DNA from: Chitinophagaceae bacterium | GTDB lineage: Bacteria > Bacteroidota > Bacteroidia > Chitinophagales > Chitinophagaceae | Assembly (NCBI GenBank): GCA_016719165.1 | Contig: JADKAJ010000001.1 | Span: 1-64,000, forward strand | Direction of reading: 5' to 3' | DNA: 64,000 nucleotides | Shown here: one piece after another, positions 1 through 8,636 of the stretch | How positions within the stretch are numbered: the first letter of the stretch is position 1 | Layout of the letters: every line of letters starts with the position of its first letter | Position numbers and translations under genes: made by a program | Notes under the pieces: generated by a model | Told to the model about the DNA's origin: nothing | Seen by the model: the letters and a program-made list of their open reading frames with translations, nothing else | The model's database searches: none

Positions 1-134
1 GAAACACTGGAACAGATTATTGCAGCCAAAGATTCGTTCTATGTAGCCAATTCGGCCCAGGCTATCGCTGATGCGGAGGCAAAGTACGAGGTACAGAAAA
101 AAGAAAATACGATTCTGCAACAAAGTATGGCTTG
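1..134 (+). pseudogene. N-terminal fragment of sensor kinase, out of frame with the rest
   Basis: Frame 1 is open from the window edge and reads a helical, charged stretch (ETLEQIIAAKDSFYVANSAQ, then AEAKYEVQKKENTILQQ). This is typical of the linker between TPR repeats and the membrane helix of Bacteroidota LuxR-type sensor kinases. At about 128-135 the sense continues in another frame (LQRKNFFIYGAFGLL). One missing T in the run read as atggcttgcaacg would join both parts. It is either a real frameshift or a sequence error; the upstream end of the gene lies outside the window. Confidence 0.6.
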
Positions 135-905
135 CAACGTAAGAATTTCTTCATCTATGGTGCATTTGGTTTACTGGCACTGGCGCTTATTACTGTTTAC
201 TTTATTTTCAGGGATTATCGCCGCAGGCAGCGGTTGAAAATGACATTGGCTTTGGCTGAAGAAAAGAGAATTACTATTAATGCGGTAAAAGCAGCAGAAG
301 AAAAAGAACGGGTAAGAATTGCGGCAGATTTGCATGATAATCTCGGGGCTTATGCTGCCTCTCTTTCTTCTAATCTTGGATACATACAGCCTTTGGATAA
401 AGAGTCGGCCATGAGCAATGCTTTCAGGGAATTAAATAATAACTCCAATGCTATCATTTCGGAATTGAATGATACAATCTGGGTGTTGAAAAAAGAAGCT
501 TTATCCCTGACGGCAATCAGCGACAGGATAAAAGTATTTATAAGTCGTATTCAGAAAAGCTACCCGGACTTGCATATAGAGGTTGAAGAACAGGTTAAAA
601 CCGATCACCAATTGCCTTCTTCGCAGGCATTTCACCTCTACCGGGTTTTACAGGAAGCTATCAATAATGCACTAAAGCATAGTAAGGGGAAAAATATAAA
701 AGTGAAAATAACCGGTGATAACAATTGGAATGTTTCTGTAGCAGATGACGGCACCGGAATAGATTTGAGTAATGAGTCTGCAGGCGGTGGAGGAAATGGA
801 TTAAACAATATGAAGGAAAGATGCAAAGAGGCGGGATGGGAAATTTCCTGGCAAAAGACAGATTCGGGCGGGACTATAGTTAAAATTTCTCCTACTACAA
901 ATTGA
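132..905 (+). CDS. Sensor histidine kinase, LuxR/NarX type (C-terminal part)
   Basis: Membrane sensor kinase that should phosphorylate the response regulator encoded next to it. Seen: a membrane helix (about residues 7-26), a coiled linker, the HisKA_3 phosphoacceptor box ERVRIAADLHDNLGAYAASL with its His, an N-box (LQEAINNALKHSKGK) and ATP-lid/G motifs (ADDGTGIDL, GGNGLNNMKERCKEAG). The open frame starts at a TTG with no convincing start signal and continues a protein read in frame 1 upstream, so this is probably the downstream half of a frameshifted gene. The input signal is unknown because the sensory part is outside the window. Confidence 0.85.
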   Translation: MQRKNFFIYGAFGLLALALITVYFIFRDYRRRQRLKMTLALAEEKRITINAVKAAEEKERVRIAADLHDNLGAYAASLSSNLGYIQPLDKESAMSNAFRELNNNSNAIISELNDTIWVLKKEALSLTAISDRIKVFISRIQKSYPDLHIEVEEQVKTDHQLPSSQAFHLYRVLQEAINNALKHSKGKNIKVKITGDNNWNVSVADDGTGIDLSNESAGGGGNGLNNMKERCKEAGWEISWQKTDSGGTIVKISPTTN

Positions 906-946
906 TTATTTTTCAGCGTCTGCCGATTCCTAATTTTAATATACAT

Positions 947-1621
947 ATGAACTTCATTATAGCCCTTACAGAGGATAACAATATCAACAGGAATACATTT
1001 CTGCAAAAGATGAATTTGCTAGGCAATATGCAACTGGCTTTTGTTGCTGCTAATGGTAACGAATGCCTGGAGCAGTTAAAAGGAATGCCATTGGCAAAAT
1101 TGCCACAGGTGATATTTATGGACCTCGAGATGCCACAGATGGACGGTATTGAAACTATTCGCCTTGCAAAGTCACTGCATCCGCAGATACATTTTATTGT
1201 GCTGACTGTTTTTGATGATGATGAAAAAATTTTTGAAGCCATTAAATCCGGGGCCTCGGGCTACCTTTTAAAACATGAGCCTGCCGGCGTATTACAGGAA
1301 GCAATAATGAATGTACTGGAATATGGTGGTGCGCCGATGAGTCCGGCAATAGCCAGGAAAGCACTGCAATTAATGAGCAGGTCATCAATTGATGCTTCTT
1401 TATCAAAGAAGAATCCGTTGCCTGAAATGATTACTACCCGGGAAGAAGAAATTCTCAGGCATATGGTAAATGGCTGGGATGCCAAGCGGATTGCGTCAGA
1501 ACTTGATATAAGTGTATTAACGGTCCGGAAACATATTGCAAATGTCTATGAGAAACTGCATGTTCAGTCAAAGGCAGAAATTATCAGTATGGCGCACCAG
1601 AACAAATGGTTCAATCATTAA
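947..1621 (+). CDS. Response regulator, NarL/LuxR family
   Basis: Two-component response regulator of 224 residues. The N-terminal receiver domain has an acidic pair (TEDNN), the phosphoacceptor Asp in FMDLEMPQMDG, the conserved Thr in IVLTVFDDD and Lys in YLLKHEPAG. The C-terminal LuxR helix-turn-helix is at TTREEEILRHMVNG through VRKHIANVYEKLHVQSKAE. The ATG at 947 is chosen because the receiver strand starts just after it; the open frame extends back to 902. It follows the kinase by about 40 bp and presumably forms a cognate pair. Its 3' end overlaps the convergent acetyltransferase gene by 4 bp. Confidence 0.9.
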   Translation: MNFIIALTEDNNINRNTFLQKMNLLGNMQLAFVAANGNECLEQLKGMPLAKLPQVIFMDLEMPQMDGIETIRLAKSLHPQIHFIVLTVFDDDEKIFEAIKSGASGYLLKHEPAGVLQEAIMNVLEYGGAPMSPAIARKALQLMSRSSIDASLSKKNPLPEMITTREEEILRHMVNGWDAKRIASELDISVLTVRKHIANVYEKLHVQSKAEIISMAHQNKWFNH

Positions 1622-2067
1622 ACATTGATCGAACAATTGACCCACTCTGCATCAAAGTCAGCATTGTATTTTTTATAAAAATTAATAGCAGGTTCGTTCC
1701 ATTCCAGCACTTGCCATACAATCCTGGAAAATCCTTTTTCTATTGCTTCTATTATCAGCTGGTCCATTAATAATTTACCGATACCTTTTCCCCGGGCAGC
1801 TTCAGTTACTAATATATCTTCGAGGTACATAGTCTGCCCTTTCCAGGTTGAATAGCGGATATAATATAACGCAAACCCTTGTATCACCCCATTCTCTTCC
1901 GCAACAAATGCCCACCACACCGGATTGCTGCCAAACCCACTTTCTTCAAAATGTTCTGCAGTTACGGTTACTTCCTGGGGGGCTTTTTCATAGAGTGCCA
2001 GCTCCTTTACTAATTCCAGTAACCTGGGACAATCTTTTTTAACGGCCCTCCTGACTTGAATACTCAT
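1618..2067 (-). CDS. GNAT family N-acetyltransferase
   Basis: Small 149-residue acetyltransferase. The acetyl-CoA loop is seen as TEAARGKGIGKLLMDQ, followed by an aromatic-rich C-terminus (WQVLEWNEPAINFYKKYNAD) typical of diamine/spermidine-type GNATs. The ATG at 2067 (MSIQVRRAVKKD) is taken as the start; the open frame runs 31 codons further into the neighbouring serine hydrolase gene, which is not credible. It lies 4 bp downstream of that hydrolase gene on the same strand, so the two may be co-transcribed. The substrate cannot be told. Confidence 0.88.
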   Translation of the reverse strand: MSIQVRRAVKKDCPRLLELVKELALYEKAPQEVTVTAEHFEESGFGSNPVWWAFVAEENGVIQGFALYYIRYSTWKGQTMYLEDILVTEAARGKGIGKLLMDQLIIEAIEKGFSRIVWQVLEWNEPAINFYKKYNADFDAEWVNCSINV

Positions 2068-2071
2068 ACTA

Positions 2072-3889
2072 TTATTTCTTTTTAGCTTTAAAGGTTCCGT
2101 TTGGCTGAATGAAACTGGCGGCAATGATTTCTCCTTTTTCATTTTCTTCAAACTGGACACTATAGCCCTGTAATATTTTTAAAGCGAATTTGTTTTTATC
2201 AACTGGCATTAATTCATACTCTGGTTGCCCTTCTATAAATGCATACAGAACTTTCTCTCCTTTTAAATAGAATTTGACAGCATTGCCCGGAGCGAATTCG
2301 AATTCACCGGTATATTTTGTTAATTCCTCCTTTGTCAGTTCTTTGGCTTTCGGTTTTTTTGAAAATTCAAGATCTTTTAAACCTGGTTGCAGGGGAATTA
2401 GCACAGAAGTTATTTCGCCGGCTGCATTCATCTGGAACTGTATTTTCAGGTTATCCTTACTGGTGGTATCGATACCTTCTGTTTTGTCTATTGATAATAC
2501 TTCAAAAATATCATAGTGGTAATGACGCAGCCAGGCATCGCCATTTTGTGTAAGCATGATCATTGAATCATTTCTGTTGATGATCTCAAATGTTCCGTAT
2601 CCCGGGTGATTGAACAGGCCGAGGTAATTTTTTCTTTCCTGTGATGGTTTGGTGCCTTCTTTTTTATTGCTGGTTACCGTTTTTTCAGCCTCTTTTTCAG
2701 CTACTTTAGCTTTTTGCTGGGCAGCATTGGTACGGCCATTCCAGTCGATTGTTTTTAGATCAAGTAGCCTGTCTGCAATCATATTTCTTACAATACCTGT
2801 TAAAGCTGATCCGTTTTGATTGGTCAGAACAATGATACCGATGCTGTCAGACGGGAAAAAGCAGGTACTGGCAGAGAACCCATCAATATTACCACCATGC
2901 TCTACCCGGTAATGTCCCCTGTAGGAGGAGATCATCCAGCCAAATCCATAGTTGGCAAGATGAGCATCAGGTATTTCTTTATCCGGAAGTGCTCCACTAA
3001 TGACCATTTGTGAAGTCATGGCCTCTTTCACATAAGAGGCAGGTAAAATTTCCTTGCCGTTAAATTTTCCTCCGTTGAGCCAGGTCATCACCCAGTTGGC
3101 CATATCTGTCACATTGCTGTTGATGCTACCGGCCGGTCCCATGGCATTGATGTCATAATAATCAGTTTTTCGGATAAGGCTGTCTTTATATACCCGGTAT
3201 CCTAATGCGGCTTCTTTATTTTTTTTCAGATCATGGATAGAAAGATTAGAAGACAGCATACCCAATGGTTCGAATATTCTTTCTTTAATATTTGTTTCCC
3301 ATGATTTTCCTGTCAGTTTTTCAGCGATCATCCCCTGTGCCAGGAACATGAAATTATTGTATTGCCAAGCCTGGCGGACAGGAACGGTGGGTTCCTGGTA
3401 TTTTATTCGTTCCAGTAAACTGTCTCTTGATGAACTGTTGAACAAATACCAGGAATAATCATGCCGGGGTAGGCCCGTACGATGGCACATCATGTCTCTC
3501 ACCGTTACCATATTAGTCAGGTTATCATTGAAGAAATGAAGTGTCGGCAAATAATCCCTTGCCGGTTTATCATATTCGAGTTTGTTTTCTTTATTAAGCA
3601 GCCCCATCAGCGATGAGGTGAATGCTTTGGTGCAGGAACCAATTGCAAATAAAGTATTCGGAGTAACAGGTAGTTTATTCTCATAATCACGGTATCCGAA
3701 TCCTTTTGCATATAACACTTTGTCTTTGCTGACAACCGCTACCGCAAAACCTGCTGCCTTCCTGTCTTTTAATACCCTTTGAAAAGCAGTATCCAGTCCT
3801 GCAAAAGGATCGTTTGCCGGTTTATTTTTCTTTTGGGCAAAAGAAAAACTACAGGCCAGCAAAAGCAGAAAAGTAAGAAGTTGTTTCAT
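2072..3889 (-). CDS. Serine hydrolase, beta-lactamase/PBP4* family with C-terminal DUF3471-like domain
   Basis: Secreted serine hydrolase of 605 residues with an N-terminal signal peptide (MKQLLTFLLLLACSFSFAQ). The catalytic SxxK is S85-C-T-K88 in FAIGSCTKAFTS, the YxN motif is Tyr-Asn-Asn in WQYNNFMFLAQG, and the third motif is HGGNIDGF. After about residue 410 a linker rich in Lys/Glu leads to a beta-rich C-terminal domain of the DUF3471 type (KNYLGLFNHPGYGTFEI). Members cleave peptides or esters in the periplasm; the substrate here is unknown. It may form a short operon with the GNAT gene downstream. Confidence 0.88.
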   Translation of the reverse strand: MKQLLTFLLLLACSFSFAQKKNKPANDPFAGLDTAFQRVLKDRKAAGFAVAVVSKDKVLYAKGFGYRDYENKLPVTPNTLFAIGSCTKAFTSSLMGLLNKENKLEYDKPARDYLPTLHFFNDNLTNMVTVRDMMCHRTGLPRHDYSWYLFNSSSRDSLLERIKYQEPTVPVRQAWQYNNFMFLAQGMIAEKLTGKSWETNIKERIFEPLGMLSSNLSIHDLKKNKEAALGYRVYKDSLIRKTDYYDINAMGPAGSINSNVTDMANWVMTWLNGGKFNGKEILPASYVKEAMTSQMVISGALPDKEIPDAHLANYGFGWMISSYRGHYRVEHGGNIDGFSASTCFFPSDSIGIIVLTNQNGSALTGIVRNMIADRLLDLKTIDWNGRTNAAQQKAKVAEKEAEKTVTSNKKEGTKPSQERKNYLGLFNHPGYGTFEIINRNDSMIMLTQNGDAWLRHYHYDIFEVLSIDKTEGIDTTSKDNLKIQFQMNAAGEITSVLIPLQPGLKDLEFSKKPKAKELTKEELTKYTGEFEFAPGNAVKFYLKGEKVLYAFIEGQPEYELMPVDKNKFALKILQGYSVQFEENEKGEIIAASFIQPNGTFKAKKK

Positions 3890-3933
3890 AAATATTATGT
3901 TTAAGTGTGAATGCTATTTAAGTACAGCTGGTA

Positions 3934-5145
3934 TTATGCTGTGTGTAAAGCCTGGTCAAGATCACTGATAATGTCCTGCAAGTTCTCAATACCTACATTC
4001 ATCCGTATTAAGCCATCGGTGATACCATATTTTTCTTTTTCTTCTTTCGGTACGCTGTAGTGTGTCATCGAAGCAGGGTGGGAGAGTAATGTATCACAAG
4101 TGCCTAATGAAACTGTTCGTACACACATTTTTAAATTATTCATAAAATTAATACCGCTCTGTAATCCGCATTTCAATTCAAAACTCAGCATAGCTCCCGG
4201 GTGCCGCATTTGTTTCAGGGCAGTGTAATGATCCGGGTGACTTGTCAGTCCGGTGTAATTTACTTTTGAAACAGCATCGTGGTTCTCTAAGTAATTTGCA
4301 ACTTCCATTGCATTGTGGCAATGCCGTTCCATCCTTACTTCAAGCGTCTTCATGCCCTGTATCAGTAAAAATGCATCAAATGCATTGGCGTTGCCACCCA
4401 GTGTTCGGTGAATTTTAGTGATCCTTGTTTTCATTTGTTCTATATCCCTGCCAAGCAAAATGCCTCCTATAGCGGTGCCATGTCCGTTTAAAAATTTGGT
4501 AGTGGAGTGAACAATAAAATCAGCCCCGTATTGAAAGGGTTGTTGTAAATAAGGTGTGGCGAATGTATTGTCACAAGCTACAACAAGGTTATGCTGTTTT
4601 GCCAGCTTACTCAATTCATCCAGGTCCACACATTGAATGGTTGGATTAGCGGGAGTTTCCAGGTACATCATCTTAATGGATTTTTCCGCTTTGATGATGT
4701 CTTCCGCTTTTTGCAGATCTCTCAGGTCTGCAATGATAGCCGTTATGCCGAAGGCAGGCAGGACTTTGGAGACCAGTTCTTCGGTTCCCCCATATAACGA
4801 ATAATGCGTAATGATTTTATCACCGGGTTTTAAAGCAGACAACATAAGGGTTGAAATAGCAGCCATGCCGGATGCATGAAGAATACCTTTCGCTTCCAAA
4901 CCCAAACCAAACGTTTCCAGAGCAGCTATTTTTTCTTCGGCCTCTGTAATAGTCGGGTTGCCCCAGCGGCTGTAGATATAACCTTCTTCTTTCCCGCTGA
5001 AGCGGCGCATACCCTGCTCTGCATCGTCAAACACATAGGTACTGCTGGCATAGATCGGTACCAGGTGTGCATAGTTCGGATCCTGTTTGTGCCCGGCATG
5101 TACGGCCAGCGATCCCCATCCTGTAAGTGGAAAACTTTTATCCAT
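3934..5145 (-). CDS. Trans-sulfuration PLP enzyme (methionine gamma-lyase / cystathionine gamma-synthase or lyase family)
   Basis: PLP-dependent Cys/Met-metabolism enzyme of 403 residues, near the family's usual length. The Schiff-base lysine is K217 in HSTTKFLNGHGTAIGG, the PLP-stacking Tyr is in HYSLYGGTEEL, the phosphate-binding segment is in ASGMAAIST, and SRWGNPT is the conserved N-terminal segment. It acts on sulfur amino acids in the cytosol; the exact reaction (gamma-lyase, beta-lyase or synthase) cannot be fixed from motifs alone. It is divergent from the DinB gene, with a 10-bp inverted repeat between the two starts. Confidence 0.9.
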   Translation of the reverse strand: MDKSFPLTGWGSLAVHAGHKQDPNYAHLVPIYASSTYVFDDAEQGMRRFSGKEEGYIYSRWGNPTITEAEEKIAALETFGLGLEAKGILHASGMAAISTLMLSALKPGDKIITHYSLYGGTEELVSKVLPAFGITAIIADLRDLQKAEDIIKAEKSIKMMYLETPANPTIQCVDLDELSKLAKQHNLVVACDNTFATPYLQQPFQYGADFIVHSTTKFLNGHGTAIGGILLGRDIEQMKTRITKIHRTLGGNANAFDAFLLIQGMKTLEVRMERHCHNAMEVANYLENHDAVSKVNYTGLTSHPDHYTALKQMRHPGAMLSFELKCGLQSGINFMNNLKMCVRTVSLGTCDTLLSHPASMTHYSVPKEEKEKYGITDGLIRMNVGIENLQDIISDLDQALHTA

Positions 5146-5153
5146 TATAGATT

Positions 5154-5183
5154 TTTGAATCAGGAAATTTGAACTGATTCAAA
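5154..5183. promoter_or_regulatory. 10-bp inverted repeat between two divergent genes
   Basis: tttgaatcag at 5154-5163 and ctgattcaaa at 5174-5183 are exact reverse complements separated by 10 bp. They lie between the divergent starts at 5145 (minus) and 5216 (plus). Symmetry and position suggest an operator for one or both genes. No regulator gene that would bind it is recognised nearby. Confidence 0.45.
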
Positions 5184-5215
5184 AGTAACTGATTTAATTT
5201 TTATTGAACTACTGC

Positions 5216-5710
5216 ATGAAAGAACTCCTGAAGCAACTGGCTGCGTACAATGTTTGGGCTAACCAGCGAATTACTGATGCTATCCTGTCTCTGCCTGAAG
5301 AGAAACAGAAGGCAGAAATGGCCAGCAGTTTTAACAGTCTCCATACCACTATCCTGCATATCTGGGATGCTGAAAGTATCTGGTGGCAACGTATGAAATT
5401 GCATGAAAGGTTTCTGCGCCCGAGCGATAATCCAAAGGGCTCCACCCGGGATGTTGTCAATGGTCTGCTGAGCCAGTCAAAGTTATGGGAGGGGTGGGTC
5501 TCCAATGCTTCCGAATTGTCACTGGATCATGTATTTCAATTTAACAACAAAAAAGGGGAGCCGGTAAAAATGTATATCTACCAGATGCTGGTTCATGTAT
5601 TTAATCACAGTACTTATCACAGGGGGCAACTGATTAACATGCTGCGACAGCTTGGGATAGAGAAAGTACCTACAACTGATTTTGCATTGTGGGTTAAAAA
5701 TAAGAAATAG
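5216..5710 (+). CDS. DinB family protein
   Basis: 164-residue four-helix-bundle protein of the DinB/YfiT superfamily, which includes metal-dependent bacillithiol or other thiol transferases. The three expected metal-binding histidines are visible: one in LHTTILHIWDAES and two in VFNHSTYHRGQL. The ATG at 5216 (MKELLKQLAAYNVWANQR) is the natural start because the canonical helix 1 begins there. The function of this member is unknown. It is monocistronic and divergent from the PLP enzyme. Confidence 0.88.
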   Translation: MKELLKQLAAYNVWANQRITDAILSLPEEKQKAEMASSFNSLHTTILHIWDAESIWWQRMKLHERFLRPSDNPKGSTRDVVNGLLSQSKLWEGWVSNASELSLDHVFQFNNKKGEPVKMYIYQMLVHVFNHSTYHRGQLINMLRQLGIEKVPTTDFALWVKNKK

Positions 5711-5804
5711 GGGATTGGCGTTTTGCGGCCAGCGTTCCCGTCACACCGCACCGGGCAGAAAAAAGCGAACCTCGCTGTTGGTTGTAGTTTTTCTGTTTGC
5801 CGTA

Positions 5805-6107
5805 TTAAAGTTTGATCGAAAGATTTAACTGTCCGCCTAAACCCACTTCAATAATTTTTTGCAAGGTTGAAATACGAACATCTTTGATGTCATTCTCAAC
5901 TCTTGAGATATAGGCTTTGTTTGTGCCGCATTTTTCTGCAAGCTCTTCCTGTGTCATACCTTTTTCCAGCCGGGCTTCATAAATCAATGCTCCCAGTTTG
6001 AACTCCTGATAACCTTTTTCCAGATTCTCTCTTTTAGCACTTCCTCTTTTGCCATAATGTTTTTCTTTGAACTGGTCGAGAGTCAATGTTTTATTTTTTT
6101 TCAGCAT
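5805..6107 (-). CDS. XRE-family antitoxin, HigA-like
   Basis: 100-residue DNA-binding antitoxin. A helix-turn-helix is seen at about residues 40-90 (GALIYEARLEKGMTQEELAE, then TNKAYISRVENDIKDVRIS). It starts inside the last codons of the upstream toxin gene (overlap of 17 bp), giving the toxin-first order typical of higBA. The HTH is expected to autorepress the operon and the remainder to neutralise the toxin. Confidence 0.88.
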   Translation of the reverse strand: MLKKNKTLTLDQFKEKHYGKRGSAKRENLEKGYQEFKLGALIYEARLEKGMTQEELAEKCGTNKAYISRVENDIKDVRISTLQKIIEVGLGGQLNLSIKL

Positions 6108-6456
6108 AATATTCCTCCTTTATTTTTAATGCTTTCTCCATTTCTTGTCTCGGTGTCTTTTGAGATTTCTTTTGAAAGCCACTTGTTACTACAATCAGTT
6201 TACCTTTATCAAAGAAGCAAAATATTCTTACAATGTCGCTTCCTTGCTGTACCCGGATCTCATAAAGTCCGTCTGTGCCTTCCAAATGCTTAAGATATGT
6301 TTCCGGCACTTGTGGAAGGTCTTCAATCAATTCAAATGTCCAAATGATTTTATCCTTAACCTTCTGACGCTGCTTTACAAAGAACTCTTCAAAATAGTTC
6401 TTATAAAAAATGATGGTTCTGTTTTTGTCATTTTCAGGCACACTGCAAATATACAA
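6091..6456 (-). CDS. RelE/HigB-like toxin (phage Gp49 type)
   Basis: 121-residue mRNA-interferase-type toxin of the HigB/Gp49 family: basic N-terminus, then LYEIRVQQGSDIVRIFCFFD and IVVTSGFQKKSQKTPRQEMEKA, the latter being the family's conserved C-terminal segment. It is the first gene of a two-gene toxin-antitoxin operon on the minus strand. The promoter should lie in 6457-6542, right against the truncated 5' end of the Rhs gene. The pair may stabilise the neighbouring mobile array (inference). Confidence 0.87.
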   Translation of the reverse strand: MYICSVPENDKNRTIIFYKNYFEEFFVKQRQKVKDKIIWTFELIEDLPQVPETYLKHLEGTDGLYEIRVQQGSDIVRIFCFFDKGKLIVVTSGFQKKSQKTPRQEMEKALKIKEEYYAEKK

Positions 6457-6499
6457 AAGTTGTCCAAAAGTACAACATTGTTTTCAACCCATGCTGGGG

Positions 6500-6515
6500 T
6501 TCCGAAGAAGTAACA
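6500..6515 (+). repeat. 16-bp direct repeat, left copy (matches 30516-30531)
   Basis: ttccgaagaagtaaca occurs here, just upstream of the truncated Rhs gene, and again at 30516-30531, at the end of the forward-oriented cassettes. The pair brackets about 24 kb. It could mark an element boundary or recombination site, or be a leftover of a shared Rhs-locus sequence. Confidence 0.4.
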
Positions 6516-6542
6516 TACAAAACACAACAATGGCCATTTATA

Positions 6543-8636
6543 GTGTTGGGAAGACCAACAAAGGCAAAAAATAGTGATTCACTGCAGGAGCAGAAGGATA
6601 TGGGGGGAGATGGCTGGCAGCAGACTACTTATGGCCGTGTAAGCCGGGATGTGTATGGTTTTAAGCTCGGGTATTTCAGTAATGATTATACACCTATAGG
6701 CGGTGCAACGGCAGGCGCATTCGGCAATAAAACATATTCGGCCCCGGGCACCCTTGATCAAACAGGTAATGAATTATTTAATGGAAATATTTCATTTACT
6801 ACACTTGCGTTATCCAAGCTGGTGGGGGCAGCCACAACCGGATACAGCTATGGGTATGACCAATTGAACCGCCTGGTGGAAATGAGACAGCATAGCACCG
6901 GTACCACAAGCGGGTGGAGTAACAGCAGCATAGTAACTGCTTACCGGGAGAGCATCAGCTATGATGCCAATGGCAATATTTTGAAGTACCTGCGAAAGGG
7001 GCATAGTGCTACCCCGCATATGGACAGCCTGACATACCAGTATAATTACAGCAGTGGAAAGCTTATTAATAACCGGCTGAATCATGTAAGCGACTCGATA
7101 CCTGCGGGAAATTACAGTGAGGATATAGATGACCAGGATGCCGGTAACTACCAGTATGATTATATAGGCAATCTGAGGGCAGATGGCGCAGAAAAGATTG
7201 ACACTATACGCTGGACGGTGTATGGAAAAATAAACCGGATTGTGAAAAGTGAGGACAATGTGAGCATTGATTACAGTTATGATGCAGCCGGAAACAGGAC
7301 CGGGAAGCGGGTAAACAACAATGATACGATCAGCATTACCTGGTATGTGCGGGATGCGCAGGGAAATGTGATGGCGGTGTACAGCAATAAAGAGGGAACG
7401 GAGGATATCGTCTGGAAGGAGCAGCACTTGTATGGCAGCAGCCGCCTCGGTATGTGGCGGGCAGATACAACTGTGCCGGCATTACCGCCGGTGGTAGATG
7501 AGGACCCGGTGTATGACAGTGTGATGCTGGGTAGCCGTACATACGAGCTTACCAATCATTTAGGCAACGTACTGGCAACCATCTCTGACAAAAAAATAGG
7601 AAATGACAGCAGTGACGTGGTAAATTATTATATTGCAGAAGTTCTTTCACAGACGGATTACTATCCCGGCGGGATGCTGATGCCAGACAGGAAATACAGT
7701 GCTGGAACTGGCTACCGGTATGGCTTTAATGGAAAAGAGAAAGATACTGAAGGCCCGGTACAGTATGATTATGGGTTTAGGATTTATGATCCGAGGTTGG
7801 TTAGGTTCAAATCTGTTGACCCACTAACAAGAAGTTATCCCGAACTAACACCGTATCAGTTTGCAAGTAACAGACCGATTGAAGCTATAGATTTAGATGG
7901 ATTGGAGGCAAAAGACTTATACATGGAGTTAGAGCCAGTAAGACAACAACGACGAATGGAACAATCTTTCGGAATTAAGCATGATGAAACTCCTGCTGCA
8001 AAGGCCGTTGGAATTTTTGTACAGGTTTCTTTAGGTGCAACCGTGTTGGCTCCGATTTTGGTTGAAGCACCGGCGTTAGCCACATCAACTTTTTCTAGAT
8101 TATTTTGGTGGGCAGCGGCGAATCCGGAAACAGCAGCAGGGGTGTTGTATACTATTGTTGTTGCAGCTTCTGGATATGAAGGCCCTGATTTACCAGGCCC
8201 TGCAGACGACTTTGGCAAATGGGGCAGGAAAGTATTTGATAAATTAACAGCGGTTGGAGTAAAAAGCGAGAAGTCACTAGCTCAGGCGGCTAGAAATTCA
8301 TATAATGCTATTATTAACACTATAGACAATGAGATTAAGGATATAGCGACAATAGAGCAAAAAGCTCGCAAAGCTTTTGATGTAAGAAACAAGGCAAAGG
8401 ACTTTGCGAGAGAACTATCTGGACCAGCTAATAGAGCGAAAGCTGAAGCGCAAAGTCTGGAGAAACATGGTAATATCAATGGCCCTTCATTTGATGACTT
8501 GTATAAGAAGAATTATGACGATGCAATGAAAAGCGGATTGAAAGAGGAGGAAGCTAAAAACAAAGCATACCAAGGTATTATAGAATCATCTAAACGGCCT
8601 GACCAAGAAACAAATAAAAAATATGGAGCAAACTGA
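6543..8636 (+). CDS. Rhs protein, N-terminally truncated, with toxin tip 1
   Basis: 697 residues beginning at GTG; Bacteroidota Rhs proteins usually exceed 1000 residues, so the N-terminus is missing. YD/RHS repeats are seen (YSYGYDQLNRLVEM, ISYDANGNIL, DYSYDAAGNRTGK), then YELTNHLGNVLATISDKK, the Rhs core beginning at YPGGMLMPDRKYS (about residue 376) and ending SIDLDGLE-like as AIDLDGLE (about 452). The tip (about 455-697) has a hydrophobic stretch (about 490-545), then a helical charged domain ending QGIIESSKRPDQETNKKYG. I do not assign a tip family. The end overlaps the next gene by 14 bp, as toxin-immunity pairs do. No promoter or ribosome-binding site is evident. Confidence 0.85.
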   Translation: MLGRPTKAKNSDSLQEQKDMGGDGWQQTTYGRVSRDVYGFKLGYFSNDYTPIGGATAGAFGNKTYSAPGTLDQTGNELFNGNISFTTLALSKLVGAATTGYSYGYDQLNRLVEMRQHSTGTTSGWSNSSIVTAYRESISYDANGNILKYLRKGHSATPHMDSLTYQYNYSSGKLINNRLNHVSDSIPAGNYSEDIDDQDAGNYQYDYIGNLRADGAEKIDTIRWTVYGKINRIVKSEDNVSIDYSYDAAGNRTGKRVNNNDTISITWYVRDAQGNVMAVYSNKEGTEDIVWKEQHLYGSSRLGMWRADTTVPALPPVVDEDPVYDSVMLGSRTYELTNHLGNVLATISDKKIGNDSSDVVNYYIAEVLSQTDYYPGGMLMPDRKYSAGTGYRYGFNGKEKDTEGPVQYDYGFRIYDPRLVRFKSVDPLTRSYPELTPYQFASNRPIEAIDLDGLEAKDLYMELEPVRQQRRMEQSFGIKHDETPAAKAVGIFVQVSLGATVLAPILVEAPALATSTFSRLFWWAAANPETAAGVLYTIVVAASGYEGPDLPGPADDFGKWGRKVFDKLTAVGVKSEKSLAQAARNSYNAIINTIDNEIKDIATIEQKARKAFDVRNKAKDFARELSGPANRAKAEAQSLEKHGNINGPSFDDLYKKNYDDAMKSGLKEEEAKNKAYQGIIESSKRPDQETNKKYGAN

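Noticed and set aside
6810..7427. Long minus-strand frame (205 codons) inside the Rhs gene
   Set aside because: Shadow of the repeat-rich Rhs coding strand; Ile/Val/His-rich and without family likeness.
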